Source: Yimella lutea | GTDB lineage: Bacteria > Actinomycetota > Actinomycetes > Actinomycetales > Dermatophilaceae | Assembly (NCBI RefSeq): GCF_006715095.1 | Contig: NZ_VFMO01000001.1 | Span: 186,001-250,000, forward strand | Direction of reading: 5' to 3' | Length of the DNA stretch: 64,000 nucleotides | Part shown: in pieces, positions 29,967 through 38,489 of the stretch | Numbering within the stretch: position 1 is the first letter of the stretch | How the letters are laid out: each line of letters begins with the position of its first letter | The notes under the pieces: model-generated | What the model saw: only the letters and a program-made list of their open reading frames with translations | The model's database searches: none | What the model was told of the DNA's origin: nothing | Position numbers and translations under genes: made by a program

Positions 29967-30554
29967 GTGAATCAACGTGCATTCCGGATGGATGACCTTC
30001 CGGCTCCCGCGCCGTATCGCTTGCTCACGGGGTTGGTGATCCCCCGGCCGATCGCGTGGGTCAGCAGTGTGGACGCCGAGGGCCGACCCAACCTTGCGCC
30101 GCACTCGTTCTTCACCGTCGCGTCCGGCAATCCTCCGATCGTTCAGTTCACCTCAGTGGGTCGAAAGGACTCACTCAACAACATCGAGGCGACTGGTGAG
30201 TTCGTGGTCAACTTCGTGCCCCGGCGGTTACTGGAGCCCATGAACGCCACCGCCGAGTCCGCCCCGCCGCACGTCGACGAGTTCGAACTGGCCGGTCTCA
30301 CCAAGACCCCCTCGCAGCAGGTGCGTCCACCTCGGGTCGCCGCATCGCCATCTGCACTGGAATGCCTGCTGCACAACGTGATTCCCGTCGGAGACTCGTT
30401 CATCGTGCTCGGACGCGTGGTGTGCGCCTGGGTCGACGAGGACGTCCTGGACAACGACCGTCCGCTCGAGTGGAACCTCGATCCGGTGGCTCGCCTGAGC
30501 GGGTCCCGCTACGTCACCTACGGCGAGACGGTCACGCTGCGCCGTCCCGAGTAG
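29967..30554 (+). CDS. Flavin reductase-like (DIM6/NTAB) protein
   Basis: A 195-residue flavoprotein of the flavin reductase domain family that binds FMN and may reduce free flavin. It has YRLLTGLVIPRPIAWVSSVD and NLAPHSFFTVASGNPPIVQF near the N-terminus and the late FIVLGRVVCAWV strand. GTG 29967 starts it. The final ~43 bp and the downstream spacer are duplicated at 32823-33055. Confidence 0.88.
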   Translation: MNQRAFRMDDLPAPAPYRLLTGLVIPRPIAWVSSVDAEGRPNLAPHSFFTVASGNPPIVQFTSVGRKDSLNNIEATGEFVVNFVPRRLLEPMNATAESAPPHVDEFELAGLTKTPSQQVRPPRVAASPSALECLLHNVIPVGDSFIVLGRVVCAWVDEDVLDNDRPLEWNLDPVARLSGSRYVTYGETVTLRRPE

Positions 30555-30748
30555 TCAGCGCGACTGATCCTCCTGTCGAGATCCACGCGGATCAGGAAGC
30601 AAGTAGATCTCGACACCCGCGCGTCTGGTCAGACCTTCGGCGTCGACCTTGAGTGACCTGAGTCTGGTGAACCTCTGGCTGTCACTGCCGGACACTGCCG
30701 ACCTAGCGTGGGGATCTTCCATAGATCGGATCAAGAGGCGGCACTGGT
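30512..30748 (+). repeat. Source copy A of a dispersed duplication (237 bp)
   Basis: This stretch covers the last 14 codons of the flavin reductase gene and the spacer up to the lipoprotein start. It recurs at 32823-33055. Differences seen are a 4-bp indel near 30687, A/G at the ATCCACGCGG site (30585) and A/C near 30723. Since the coding part is intact here, this is taken as the source. Confidence 0.92.
30574..30615 (+). terminator. Imperfect-loop hairpin after flavin reductase
   Basis: Ten-base arms TGTCGAGATC (30574-30583) and GATCTCGACA (30606-30615) surround a 22-base spacer, 20 bp after the flavin reductase stop. It could be a terminator. The TGTCGAGAT core also appears at 51817 and 57755. 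Confidence 0.5.
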
Positions 30749-30754
30749 TACGCT

Positions 30755-31222
30755 ATGACGATGTCGAAGGCATCGCGAATCCTGCTCGTCTCAATCGGTA
30801 TTGCTGTGGCTGTCTCAGGATGCGGTGGTGGGGAAGGACCGAAATCGACGGACGGGAGCACGGTCGAGCAAGCAGCGCGGAGTGCTCAACCGGCCCGGTC
30901 AGTGTCGGATTTCCGCGGACTGATCCCCGGTAACTGGTCGCGCGCCCTCGTGACCTGCCCGGATGTTCCCGAGGAAGCCGTACGCCGGGAACTGGCTGTG
31001 AACTGGCGGGAATCGAGCGACCACGTGCCCGTGGCCGACGGTCAGCAGATCGTCGTGATCGTGCAGGGGGACAAGGTGTCCCGCGTGGACACCTCATCGC
31101 GCAAGAGCATCGACCTGTGCGGTGGATCGAAGTACCCGCGCACAGTCAAGCCGTCGACGAAGGTCGAACTCAGCGAACAGAAGTGGAGTGATGGCACCAC
31201 GTACCTCCAGGCGGGCTACTAA
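30755..31222 (+). CDS. Small secreted lipoprotein
   Basis: A 155-residue protein with signal peptide and lipobox (AVSGCGGGEG, Cys ~23). The mature part has two spaced Cys residues (VTCPDVPEE and SIDLCGGSK) that may form a disulfide. ATG 30755 or 30761 is possible. Its 3' end overlaps the start of the next gene by 32 bp, so the two are probably co-expressed. Function unknown. Confidence 0.7.
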   Translation: MTMSKASRILLVSIGIAVAVSGCGGGEGPKSTDGSTVEQAARSAQPARSVSDFRGLIPGNWSRALVTCPDVPEEAVRRELAVNWRESSDHVPVADGQQIVVIVQGDKVSRVDTSSRKSIDLCGGSKYPRTVKPSTKVELSEQKWSDGTTYLQAGY

Positions 31223-32153
31223 GGCACAGGCTGCCGTCGGCCTGCTTGCCACCGCGGTGATGAGCATCCGTTGGTGGGACCTTCCGGCGGTGGAGTTCTT
31301 GGCCATGTGCCAGGCGTTGTGGCCGGTGTCGGCTTCGGCCTGTGTCGTGACGGCGGCGGTGCTCGGCGTGCGTCGGCGTGGTGCCTGGGTACTCGTGCTC
31401 GGTCCGGCGCTCGCTCTCTCGCTCGTCGGGGTCGGTCACGACTTGTGGCGCGGCGCCCCGCTGGTTCCGGACGAGCCCGGCAAGAGCATCACGGTCGCTG
31501 CGATCAACATGAAGCAAGCGCAAGGATCTCCCGATGATGTCGCCGCCGTTGTCAAGCGGCACCGGGTGGACGTGCTCGTCCTGCTGGAAGTCGACGAGGT
31601 TGCGGTGGCTGACCTGCGTCGGCGTCCTGAACTGCGCGAGCTCCGGTACACCTCCGGGCGTGCCTGGAACAGCACCGTCGCTGGAAGCGTGATTCTGTCC
31701 CGCCTCCCGCAGCGCGAGCGTGAGTCCGACGCAGGTCCGGCTTCCCCGGGGCAATTGCAGCAACCACGAGTCGTGATAAGCGGCAGCGACGGCCGCTGCG
31801 TGGCGGTGCTCGGCGCGCACCCGCTGCCGCCACTACCCGGGTTGGCTGGGACGTGGGCGCGGGAGATCAAGGGGCTGCACCTTACGGAGTCCGGTGAGCG
31901 CGATCGCGGATGCCGAACCGTCGTCGCGGGTGACTTCAACGCCACCAGGGACCACCCGGCCTTCCGCGCGTTCCTGCGCGGCGGTGTCGAGGCGCAGAAG
32001 GGATGGGGCACGGACGCGTCCTGGCCGTCGGCTTCACCAGTGCTTTCGCTCGACCACGTGGTCACCCACGGCTTCGCGGTGAGCGGTCGTGGACGATTCA
32101 CCGTGCAGGGGTCCGACCACCGTGGAACGTGGGTGCGTCTGGTGCCGAGGTGA
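31191..32153 (+). CDS. Membrane-anchored endonuclease/exonuclease/phosphatase family protein
   Basis: A 320-residue protein with two or three N-terminal transmembrane segments (~10-75) followed by an EEP domain. The domain shows AAINMKQAQGSPDD (Asn metal ligand), VDVLVLLEVDE (catalytic Glu), VVAGDFNATRDHPAF (Asp/Asn) and LSLDHVVTH plus QGSDHRGTW (catalytic His). ATG 31191, or GTG 31188, overlaps the lipoprotein gene. It hydrolyses a phosphoester; whether nucleic acid or lipid is unknown. Confidence 0.85.
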   Translation: MAPRTSRRATKAQAAVGLLATAVMSIRWWDLPAVEFLAMCQALWPVSASACVVTAAVLGVRRRGAWVLVLGPALALSLVGVGHDLWRGAPLVPDEPGKSITVAAINMKQAQGSPDDVAAVVKRHRVDVLVLLEVDEVAVADLRRRPELRELRYTSGRAWNSTVAGSVILSRLPQRERESDAGPASPGQLQQPRVVISGSDGRCVAVLGAHPLPPLPGLAGTWAREIKGLHLTESGERDRGCRTVVAGDFNATRDHPAFRAFLRGGVEAQKGWGTDASWPSASPVLSLDHVVTHGFAVSGRGRFTVQGSDHRGTWVRLVPR

Positions 32154-32265
32154 CCTCCAACCACCTTGAGCAAGTGATGCGCCCAGGAGGCATCCGCACT
32201 GCCAAGCATTGCATTCGGTGGTTGATTATTCCCAAAGACGTTCTGAGGGAATGAGTGGTTGACCC

Positions 32266-32541
32266 ATGTCACAGCGCCGTGAAGCCGTCGAGGCGCACCG
32301 GTCGCCTATTGCGATGCCTCTCTACGAGGGCGACACTGCTGGTGTTGCCTTCAGTGGGCAGCGCATGGCGGGCATCCCGGACTCCATTGACCACGGGTGG
32401 CTCTCATCGGCGCTGACGCGGGTGGGAACACGTGCCTACTGGAAGACGAACGGGACCGGAAGGCTGACGCTGCGGTTCCTCAAAGAGCGACGTGGGTCGT
32501 ACCCGGGCGGCGTCCCTGCGGCCGGACCGGACACAGCCTAA
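32266..32541 (+). CDS. Uncertain 91-aa reading frame
   Basis: An ATG frame between the EEP gene and the chimeric duplication. The product has no recognised domain (SPIAMPLYEGDTAGVAFSGQ; RAYWKTNGTGRLTLRFLKER). No clear Shine-Dalgarno precedes it. The rest of 32542-32715 contains no convincing gene. Given the rearranged surroundings it may be a fragment of a longer lost gene. Confidence 0.3.
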   Translation: MSQRREAVEAHRSPIAMPLYEGDTAGVAFSGQRMAGIPDSIDHGWLSSALTRVGTRAYWKTNGTGRLTLRFLKERRGSYPGGVPAAGPDTA

Positions 32542-32715
32542 AACGGCGTGAGTACTGGCAGCCTACGTTTCTCATCCTGATCGATGACGTTTCAGCGACT
32601 GCTGCGGTGAACCTACTGCTCCTGCGGGACTACCTGAAGCAGGCGGGCGACGAGACCCTAGTGACAGTGCGTGCGGTCCACACACTTGGGGTCCGGCGTC
32701 TACGAGCAAGGTGCC

Positions 32716-33055
32716 GTCCGGCGCGATCATCCGGAAGCGTCTGGAGTCAGGCCGTCCGCTGGCCCTGTTGTGCCACGCGCCGGCCGCGATCCTCGCCGCT
32801 CAGAACGCCGACGGCACCTCGCCGTCACCTACGGCGAGACGGTCACGCTGCGCCGTCCCGAGTAGTCAGCGCGACTGATCCTCCTGTCGAGATCCGCGCG
32901 GATCAGGAAGCAAGTAGATCTCGACACCCGCGCGTCTGGTCAGACCTTCGGCGTCGACCTTGAGTGACCTGAGTCTGGTGAACCTCTGGCTGTCACTGAC
33001 GCTGCCGACCTAGCGTGGGGATCTTCCATCGATCGGATCAAGAGGCGGCACTGGT
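32716..33055 (+). repeat. Chimeric duplication of two distant gene pieces
   Basis: 32716-32825 matches 35963-36072, an internal piece of the DJ-1-type gene at 35601, over 110 bp. 32823-33055 matches 30512-30748, the end of the flavin reductase gene and the spacer after it. The two matches overlap by 3 bp (CGT), the apparent microhomology at the join. The result encodes nothing complete. Confidence 0.93.
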
Positions 33056-33365
33056 GGACGTTCATTCCTGGCTCATGGAGTCCGAGCTGTCTGGCAGGTC
33101 AAGCGTGACAGGGTCATGCGGCCGGTCGGTCGGGTGGCGACCAAGGCGTCCGGTATCGCGAAGGTGGAGATCCGTGATGGTGCGGACGGCGCGGTTCTCA
33201 TGTCGTCCAGCGCACCGGGCCGGGACTTCCCCGGAACATGAGCTGCGCCCGCAGCCCGTCCTGCCGGACGAACGGGTAGATAGTTAGTTGTTGCTGGCCA
33301 TGAGGTTGTTGACGGCGTCGCACCGACTACGGATCCCTCCGATCCGCTGCCTTGGAGGTGGCGTC
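33056..33365. other. No recognisable gene between chimera and HxlR gene
   Basis: Short open frames exist on the plus strand (for example one with RVATKASGIAKVEIRDG around 33140-33240), but none has a family I recognise, a convincing ribosome-binding site, or a length above 90 codons. It may be a fragment. It ends at the stop of the convergent HxlR-type gene. Confidence 0.4.
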
Positions 33366-34004
33366 TTAGGCGAACGCTTGCCGAAGGGGGGCCGCGTCTC
33401 CGCGGAGTTCTCCTGCATAGAGCGCTTGGTCGATGGTGAGAGCGCCGGCGACGAAGCCGACAACGGTATCGGCCTCGGCCGCTAGGACGGTGTTCGGTCG
33501 ATTTTTGTCACCGATCCGCGCGCTCGGACCACCCTCGTCGATGCGGAGAACGATGAGCAGACCCTCGACCTCAAAGCCGATCTCGACGGGCGGCGCTGCC
33601 GTCCTCCCGTGGAGAATGGCGGGCAGGGCGAGCGTCAGCCACCGGGGCCGGAACTCGTCATCACCGCGCCCGGCGGCCAGCAGAGGCACGCCCCACCGGC
33701 CCAGGGCCTCCATCGGCTCCTTGAGCTCCGTGCCCCATCGTGTCAGTCCGTAGACGACGCCTGTGTCTCCCAGCGCTCGCTCCACAACGCCGGTCTCCTC
33801 CATCGTCCGCAACCGCTCGGCGAGGAGGTTGCTCGCCACGCCCGGCAGGGATGCTTTGAGCTCGCCGTATCGCAGGGGTCCGGGCAGCAGCTCGCGCACG
33901 ATCAGGAGGTTCCAGCGGTCTCCGACGACGTCGAGCGCGCGCGCCAGCCCGCAGAACTGACCGTAGGATCGACGTGATGATGCACGATTGATATTTTCAA
34001 CCAT
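33366..34004 (-). CDS. HxlR-family winged-helix transcriptional regulator
   Basis: A 212-residue regulator. Residues ~10-100 are the HxlR winged helix: SYGQFCGLARALDVVGDRWN, then LLIVRELLPGPLRYGELK and NLLAERLRTMEETGVVER. A C-terminal SCP2-like ligand domain (~115-212) follows, as in the longer HxlR proteins. ATG 34004 is preferred over 34019. It is divergent from the DUF1761 gene, and an inverted repeat covers its start region, so autoregulation and control of the neighbour are likely. Confidence 0.88.
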   Translation of the reverse strand: MVENINRASSRRSYGQFCGLARALDVVGDRWNLLIVRELLPGPLRYGELKASLPGVASNLLAERLRTMEETGVVERALGDTGVVYGLTRWGTELKEPMEALGRWGVPLLAAGRGDDEFRPRWLTLALPAILHGRTAAPPVEIGFEVEGLLIVLRIDEGGPSARIGDKNRPNTVLAAEADTVVGFVAGALTIDQALYAGELRGDAAPLRQAFA

Positions 34005-34020
34005 GCTTGATGGTATCAAT
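33987..34020. promoter_or_regulatory. Candidate HxlR operator
   Basis: Inverted repeat ATTGATA (33987-33993) and TATCAAT (34014-34020) with a 20-base spacer that itself holds CCAT and ATGG arms. It overlaps the HxlR start codon in the divergent spacer between HxlR and DUF1761, and is AT-rich against the local background. Confidence 0.55.
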
Positions 34021-34075
34021 GTAGCGTCGTCGTTGCCAGGGCAGTCCGTGCTCCGGCCGTCAAGGAGGTATGAGC

Positions 34076-34483
34076 ATGGAGATCAGCTGGATTGGTGTGC
34101 TCCTCGCGTTCGTCGCGGGGATGGTCGTCGCGATGGCCTGGTACTCAAAGGGAGCCATCGCGGACGCCTGGGAAGGACTCACGGGCATCACACCGGAGAA
34201 GAACAGACCCGTCCGAACACGGAACCTCGTCCTGCTCGCCGTGTCCAACGCGGCGACCACTTTCGGACTGGCGTTCGCCGTCGGGCTCACGTCGGCGGCC
34301 ACCGGCAACGACTCCGTGTGGCTGGCGGTGGTGGTTGGGTTCGTCGCCTGGCTGACGCTGTCCGCATCGACTCTTCTCCAGCACAACTCGTTCGAGCAGA
34401 AGCCTCTGAAGCTGACGATCATCAACACCGGCTATCAGCTCGCGCTATTCCTGGCGATCACGCTTGTGCTGGGTCTGTTCTAG
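34076..34483 (+). CDS. DUF1761 membrane protein
   Basis: A 135-residue integral membrane protein with four hydrophobic segments. It begins MEISWIGVLLAFVAGMVVAM and continues AWYSKGAIADAWEGLTGI, the DUF1761 signature. AAGGAGG at 34062-34068 is seven bases from ATG 34076, which rules out the nearer ATG 34070. Function is unknown; the divergent HxlR regulator probably controls it. Confidence 0.87.
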   Translation: MEISWIGVLLAFVAGMVVAMAWYSKGAIADAWEGLTGITPEKNRPVRTRNLVLLAVSNAATTFGLAFAVGLTSAATGNDSVWLAVVVGFVAWLTLSASTLLQHNSFEQKPLKLTIINTGYQLALFLAITLVLGLF

Positions 34484-34558
34484 GCAGGTCGATCCATGAC
34501 GGGGCCATCACGTCCTTGCGCTAGGCGGCAGAGTATGACCTCGAGCATAAGCTCGTCG

Positions 34559-35569
34559 ATGGGCACGCGCAGCCACAAGAATGCGCCACTCACGCCCGAG
34601 GGTCGCCGACGTCTCGTGGAGCGATGCCGCACCCGGCCGATCGCGCACGTGGCGGCCGAGGTGGGCATCTCGCGGGCGCCGCATCGAAGTGGGTGAACCG
34701 CTACCGGAAGTTCGGCGAACTCGGGCTGTTTGATCGCTCGTCTGCTCCGGTCCGACAGTCAACCGCGACACCCGGCCAGACGGTGGCGAGGATCGAGCAG
34801 CTACGGCGCGAGAAGAAATGGTCGGCGTCCCGCATCGCATTCGAGCTTCACGCGGACGGCACCACCGTCAGTCGGCGCACGATCACCCGCCACCTGGCTC
34901 AGCTCGGCTTGAACCGCCGTCGGTTCATCGACCCCAACGGCGAGAACAACCGAGAGATCAAGACCATCACCGCCAAGCATCCCGGGCACATGGTGCACCT
35001 GGACGTGAAGAAGGTCGGGCGCATCCCCGACGGCGGCGGCTGGCGAGTGCACGGGAAGAACCAGCCCCGAGGCCAGGGCCGCCGCCCGCGCGAAGTCCCG
35101 CGGCGCGCGAGCGGGATACGCACACCTACACTCTGCGATCGACGGAGACACGCGCCTGGCGTACACCGAATCGCTCGAGAACGAGCAGGCCACCACCGCG
35201 GTCGCGTTCCTGAACCGCGCCCGGGAATGGTTCGCCAAGCATGGCATCGTGAAGATCGAGCGGATCAGCACCGACAACGGTGCCTGCTATCGCTCCAATG
35301 CCTTCGCCGCCGCCCTGAACGGTGCCGAGCACCAGCGGACCCGGCCTTACACGCCCAAGCACAACGGAAAAGTCGAACGCTACAACCGCATCCTCGCCGA
35401 AGAGTTCCTCTACGTCAGAACCTGGACCTCAGAACACCAGCGCGAAAAAGCGCTCGAGACCTGGAACCTGCACTACAACTACCACCGGCCCCACGGCGCG
35501 CACGGCGGCAAGCCGCCCGCTTCCGGGACGCCATCACGCGTCAACAACGTCCTGGCCTCATACAGTTAG
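34559..35569 (+). mobile_element. IS481-family transposase with two compensating frameshifts
   Basis: Three consecutive frames spell one DDE transposase. First THKNAPLTPEGRRRLVERC type text (34559-~34678); then SKWVNRYRKFGELGLFDRS to GHMVHLDVKKVGRIPDGGG (~34680-35061); then SAIDGDTRLAYTE, ISTDNGACYR and RTRPYTPKHNGKVERYN (~35062-35569). About one base is lost near 34678 and one C gained near 35061, so frame is restored at the end. DDE acidic residues lie in VHLDVKK, STDNGA and KVERYN. No clear terminal inverted repeats or target duplication are seen, so the element limits are unknown. Confidence 0.88.
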
Positions 35570-35600
35570 TGGGTTGCTCAATTACCTGAAGGGAATCTCG

Positions 35601-36302
35601 ATGACCTCCGTACTGATGATTCTGTCCGCCGCCGACCACTGGACGCTCGAGGACGGCAGCAAGCACCCGACCGGCTTCTGGGCCGAGGAGTTCCTGGCGC
35701 CGTACAACAAGTTCAAGGAGGCCGGCTGGGACGTCGTCGTCGCGACGCCCGGCGGGAAGAAGCCGACCGTCGACCAGACCAGTCTCAGCGTCAAGGGCGG
35801 GCTGCTGCCCAACAAGATCGGCACGCTGAAGGACGAACTCGCCCGTCTCGCACCGGTTCTCGACGCGCCGGACAACCTCTCGAATGTCGACCCGGACGCG
35901 TTCGACGTGGTCTTCTACCCCGGTGGCCACGCCCCGATGGAGGACCTCGCGTACGACGAGGTGTCCGGCGCGATCATCCGGAAGCGTCTGGAGTCAGGCC
36001 GTCCGCTGGCCCTGTTGTGCCACGCGCCGGCCGCGATCCTCGCCGCTCAGAACGCCGACGGCACCTCGCCGTTCGCCGGTTACAAGATGACCGGCCTGTC
36101 GAACGCCGAGGAGACGCTCAACGGTCTCGCCAAGAAGGCGAAGTGGCTGTTGCAGGACAAGCTGGAGGAAGCCGGCGTGGAGTACGAGAAGGCCAAGCTG
36201 CCGATGCGTCCGCACGTCGTCGTCGACCGGAACGTCTACACCGGCCAGAACCCGCAGTCGTCCGAGGACCTCGCCGACCGCATCATCGCCGACGTGAGCT
36301 GA
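35601..36302 (+). CDS. DJ-1/Hsp31-type glutamine amidotransferase-like protein
   Basis: A 233-residue protein of the Hsp31/HchA-like group. Nucleophile Cys140 and His141 are in LALLCHAPAAI. The early Glu pair is in FWAEEFLAPYN, and DVVFYPGGHAPMEDL is the loop before the Cys. Likely glyoxalase, deglycase or chaperone role. GAAGGGA precedes ATG 35601. It starts 32 bp after the IS481 stop. Bases 35963-36072 are duplicated at 32716. Confidence 0.88.
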   Translation: MTSVLMILSAADHWTLEDGSKHPTGFWAEEFLAPYNKFKEAGWDVVVATPGGKKPTVDQTSLSVKGGLLPNKIGTLKDELARLAPVLDAPDNLSNVDPDAFDVVFYPGGHAPMEDLAYDEVSGAIIRKRLESGRPLALLCHAPAAILAAQNADGTSPFAGYKMTGLSNAEETLNGLAKKAKWLLQDKLEEAGVEYEKAKLPMRPHVVVDRNVYTGQNPQSSEDLADRIIADVS

Positions 36303-36394
36303 TCGCGTTCGAGTACCGGGGCGGCCGCGTGGAACATCCAAGTGGCCGCTCTGCCGTACGGGCCGAGTGTTCAACCATGGCGCAGTGACGTCCT

Positions 36395-36832
36395 TCAGGC
36401 GGGAATCGTGACCACATGGGGGCGATCCTTCGGGGCGAGCCAGGTGTGAATGGCGCTGTCGAACGTCGCCAGCACCGTTCCACGGCTCGCCGCAAGGTTC
36501 ACCAAGTGCAGATCGGTCACCTGACGATGTCCCATGAGGACCACCGGACTCACCACCGCTTCGACGAGCGTGGAGTCGTCGGACAGGAAGTTCCAACGCG
36601 GATCCGATCGCATGCCGCGAAGGATTGGCCAGACCTCGGTTACTTCGCGCTGTGAACCGGTGATAACCGGATTCAGCAGCATCCGGATCAGTCCTGATTC
36701 GGTGACCGGGCAGGTGGCCCATGTCCGGACGGACGCCAAGAAGGTGTGCGCACTCCGGTGGTGCTGGTGGGACGTCAGCGCCAGAGCGACCAGCGCGTTG
36801 ACATCGAACAGGACCGGGCGATCATCACTCAT
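36395..36832 (-). CDS. vapC: PIN-domain ribonuclease toxin (VapC type)
   Basis: A 145-residue PIN protein. Acidic active-site residues are Asp10 in VLFDVNALVAL, Glu in VTESGLIRML, Asp in QVTDLHLVNLA and Asp in VLATFDSAI, the Mg-binding quartet. The subgroup with SHQHHRSAHTFL near residue 21 is a TAC-family VapC. It overlaps the antitoxin gene upstream by 8 bp, the usual toxin-antitoxin arrangement. Confidence 0.88.
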   Translation of the reverse strand: MSDDRPVLFDVNALVALALTSHQHHRSAHTFLASVRTWATCPVTESGLIRMLLNPVITGSQREVTEVWPILRGMRSDPRWNFLSDDSTLVEAVVSPVVLMGHRQVTDLHLVNLAASRGTVLATFDSAIHTWLAPKDRPHVVTIPA

Positions 36833-37052
36833 CGCGCAACTGTGCGACCAACTCGTCGGTGACGATGACGTCCGATGAACCCACCATGATCGGGAAGGGA
36901 CTGTAAGAGAAATCGACGCTCGACGGGATGCCGGCGCTCAGACCGCGCTGGGCCAGCTGGGACACCGCCGCACCGATCGAGATACCTCGACTGCGAGCCA
37001 GGGAGCGCGCTGCAGCCAGCACATCGTCGTCGATCTCCAGTGTGGTCCGCAT
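36825..37052 (-). CDS. vapB: VapB-type antitoxin
   Basis: A 75-residue protein with a ribbon-helix-helix N-terminus (MRTTLEIDDDVLAAARSLA) and a C-terminal tail (PIMVGSSDVIVTDELVA) that would bind the toxin. ATG 37052 is the start. Upstream on the minus strand is a tandem TGATGCT pair (37064-37078 region), a possible autorepression site. Coupled to vapC. Confidence 0.87.
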   Translation of the reverse strand: MRTTLEIDDDVLAAARSLARSRGISIGAAVSQLAQRGLSAGIPSSVDFSYSPFPIMVGSSDVIVTDELVAQLRDE

Positions 37053-37267
37053 CACCACATCGTAGCATCAGAGCATCACACTTAAAGATTACGAACACGT
37101 GACGCCCCCGGCGCGGGGTCCGGGCAACGGCCGGACCACAGAGCAGACACGTGGCCGCCCGGATAATCCGCGCGGCCACGGGAAGAAGCGAATATGCGCG
37201 CATCCCACGGCCGGCTGTTCGTCCGGGTTGCGGTCAACGCATATTCGGGAGTGACGAGGCTGCAACC
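37053..37267. other. Structured spacer upstream of vapBC
   Basis: No gene is seen. Two inverted repeats lie here: CGTGGCCGC (37150-37158) with GCGGCCACG (37172-37180), and CGAATATGCG (37189-37198) with CGCATATTCG (37238-37247). The first may be a terminator for the epimerase gene ending at 37268, which is read leftwards from 38290 and so cannot use it; its role is unclear. The second has a 39-base spacer. Confidence 0.5.
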
Positions 37268-38290
37268 TCAGTGGCCGCCGGGAAGAACGTCCTTCACCCG
37301 ATCGAGCAACGACTTGTCCTCGCCGCCCTGCGCCCACGGCGGGTCGTGCGGAAGCGGACCCATCGGGTCGGCGTCCTTCGGCTCCGCCGTGCGCTCGGCC
37401 AGCGAACGCTGGATCGCCTCACGCATCGGTATCAAGCGGTGCCCTTCCGGCAGCAGTTCGCGGACCCCCGGCCCGCCGTCGCCACAAACCATGTCGTGGT
37501 GCAGGCTCTCGACCAGCGCTTCGACGGTCGGTTTCGGCACGTCGATCAATGTGGCAACGAGTGACCCCACCAGTCCGGTCGGCAGGAGCGGCACGGTGAC
37601 CTGCGGTCGCTTGAGATCGGCGACGTCGGCGTAGAGGTCGAGCAGATCGGCGTACGGCATCGACTCGGGCCCGCCGACGTCGAAGTGACGCGAGGGGCCG
37701 TCGATCGTGAGTGCACCCACCAACGCCTGGATCGCGTCGACGACCGCAATCGGCTGCACGTCGGAGTTCATCCATTCCGGAACCGTCTGCAGCGGCATCC
37801 GTTCGCTGACCTGACGGATGATCTCGAACGACGTCGACGCGCTGCCCAGCAGCACGGCAGCCCGCAAGGTGATCACGGTCGCCGGACTGGCGGTCAGGAT
37901 TCGTTCCACTTCGAGGCGCGAGGTGATGTGCTCGGACAGTTCACTCTCGGGAACGTCGGGGACGATCCCGGACAGGTAGACGACCCGCTGCACACCATGC
38001 AATTCGATTGCGCCGCGGACGAGTTCGGCAGCCTTGCGGTCGTTGTCGGCGAAGTCGTCGCCACCCATCCCGTGGATCAGGTAGTAGATGGCGTCGACGC
38101 CGACGATCGCGTTTTCCACGTCGCTCTGATCGAGCACATCCATCTCGACGGTCTCGACCTGATCGCTCCACCACGGGTGGACGTCCTCGTCCGCCGTCTT
38201 GGTGGTGCGGACATCGTGGCCCGCCTTCAGCAGTTCGGGCACCAGTCGTCCACCCACGTATCCGGTCGCGCCGGTCACAAGAATCTTCAT
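37268..38290 (-). CDS. NAD(P)-binding epimerase/reductase family protein
   Basis: A 340-residue extended-SDR/NmrA-like protein. The Rossmann motif is VTGATGYVGGRLVPELL, then DAIYYLIHGMGGDDF and VVYLSGIVPDVPESELS. In place of a classical YxxxK it has the SEHITSRLEVERIL segment typical of this group. ATG 38290 has GAGAGGAAA upstream. The protein at 39784 is a clear paralogue, sharing YYLIHG, LRSRLEVE and HDMVC motifs. Substrate unknown. Confidence 0.87.
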   Translation of the reverse strand: MKILVTGATGYVGGRLVPELLKAGHDVRTTKTADEDVHPWWSDQVETVEMDVLDQSDVENAIVGVDAIYYLIHGMGGDDFADNDRKAAELVRGAIELHGVQRVVYLSGIVPDVPESELSEHITSRLEVERILTASPATVITLRAAVLLGSASTSFEIIRQVSERMPLQTVPEWMNSDVQPIAVVDAIQALVGALTIDGPSRHFDVGGPESMPYADLLDLYADVADLKRPQVTVPLLPTGLVGSLVATLIDVPKPTVEALVESLHHDMVCGDGGPGVRELLPEGHRLIPMREAIQRSLAERTAEPKDADPMGPLPHDPPWAQGGEDKSLLDRVKDVLPGGH

Positions 38291-38489
38291 CGTTCGTTTT
38301 CCTCTCGGTTCGGGTCGTGCCACGGGGTCCAGACACGACACATCGCGACGCGGCGCCGCGTCCGGGCGGGGAGGACGCTGCTCGGCCTGTCACTGGCCGA
38401 TCGAGCGGCACCGCTGTCACCGGATGCCGTCCGAGGGTGCCGCGCGGCACCCATCCGTCACCGTAGGGGACACCGGCACCCGCCAAGGG

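Noticed and set aside
30755..31222. Antisense frame in the lipoprotein region (30753-31097)
   Set aside because: Lipoprotein has signal peptide and lipobox; the antisense product is Arg/Pro-rich noise.
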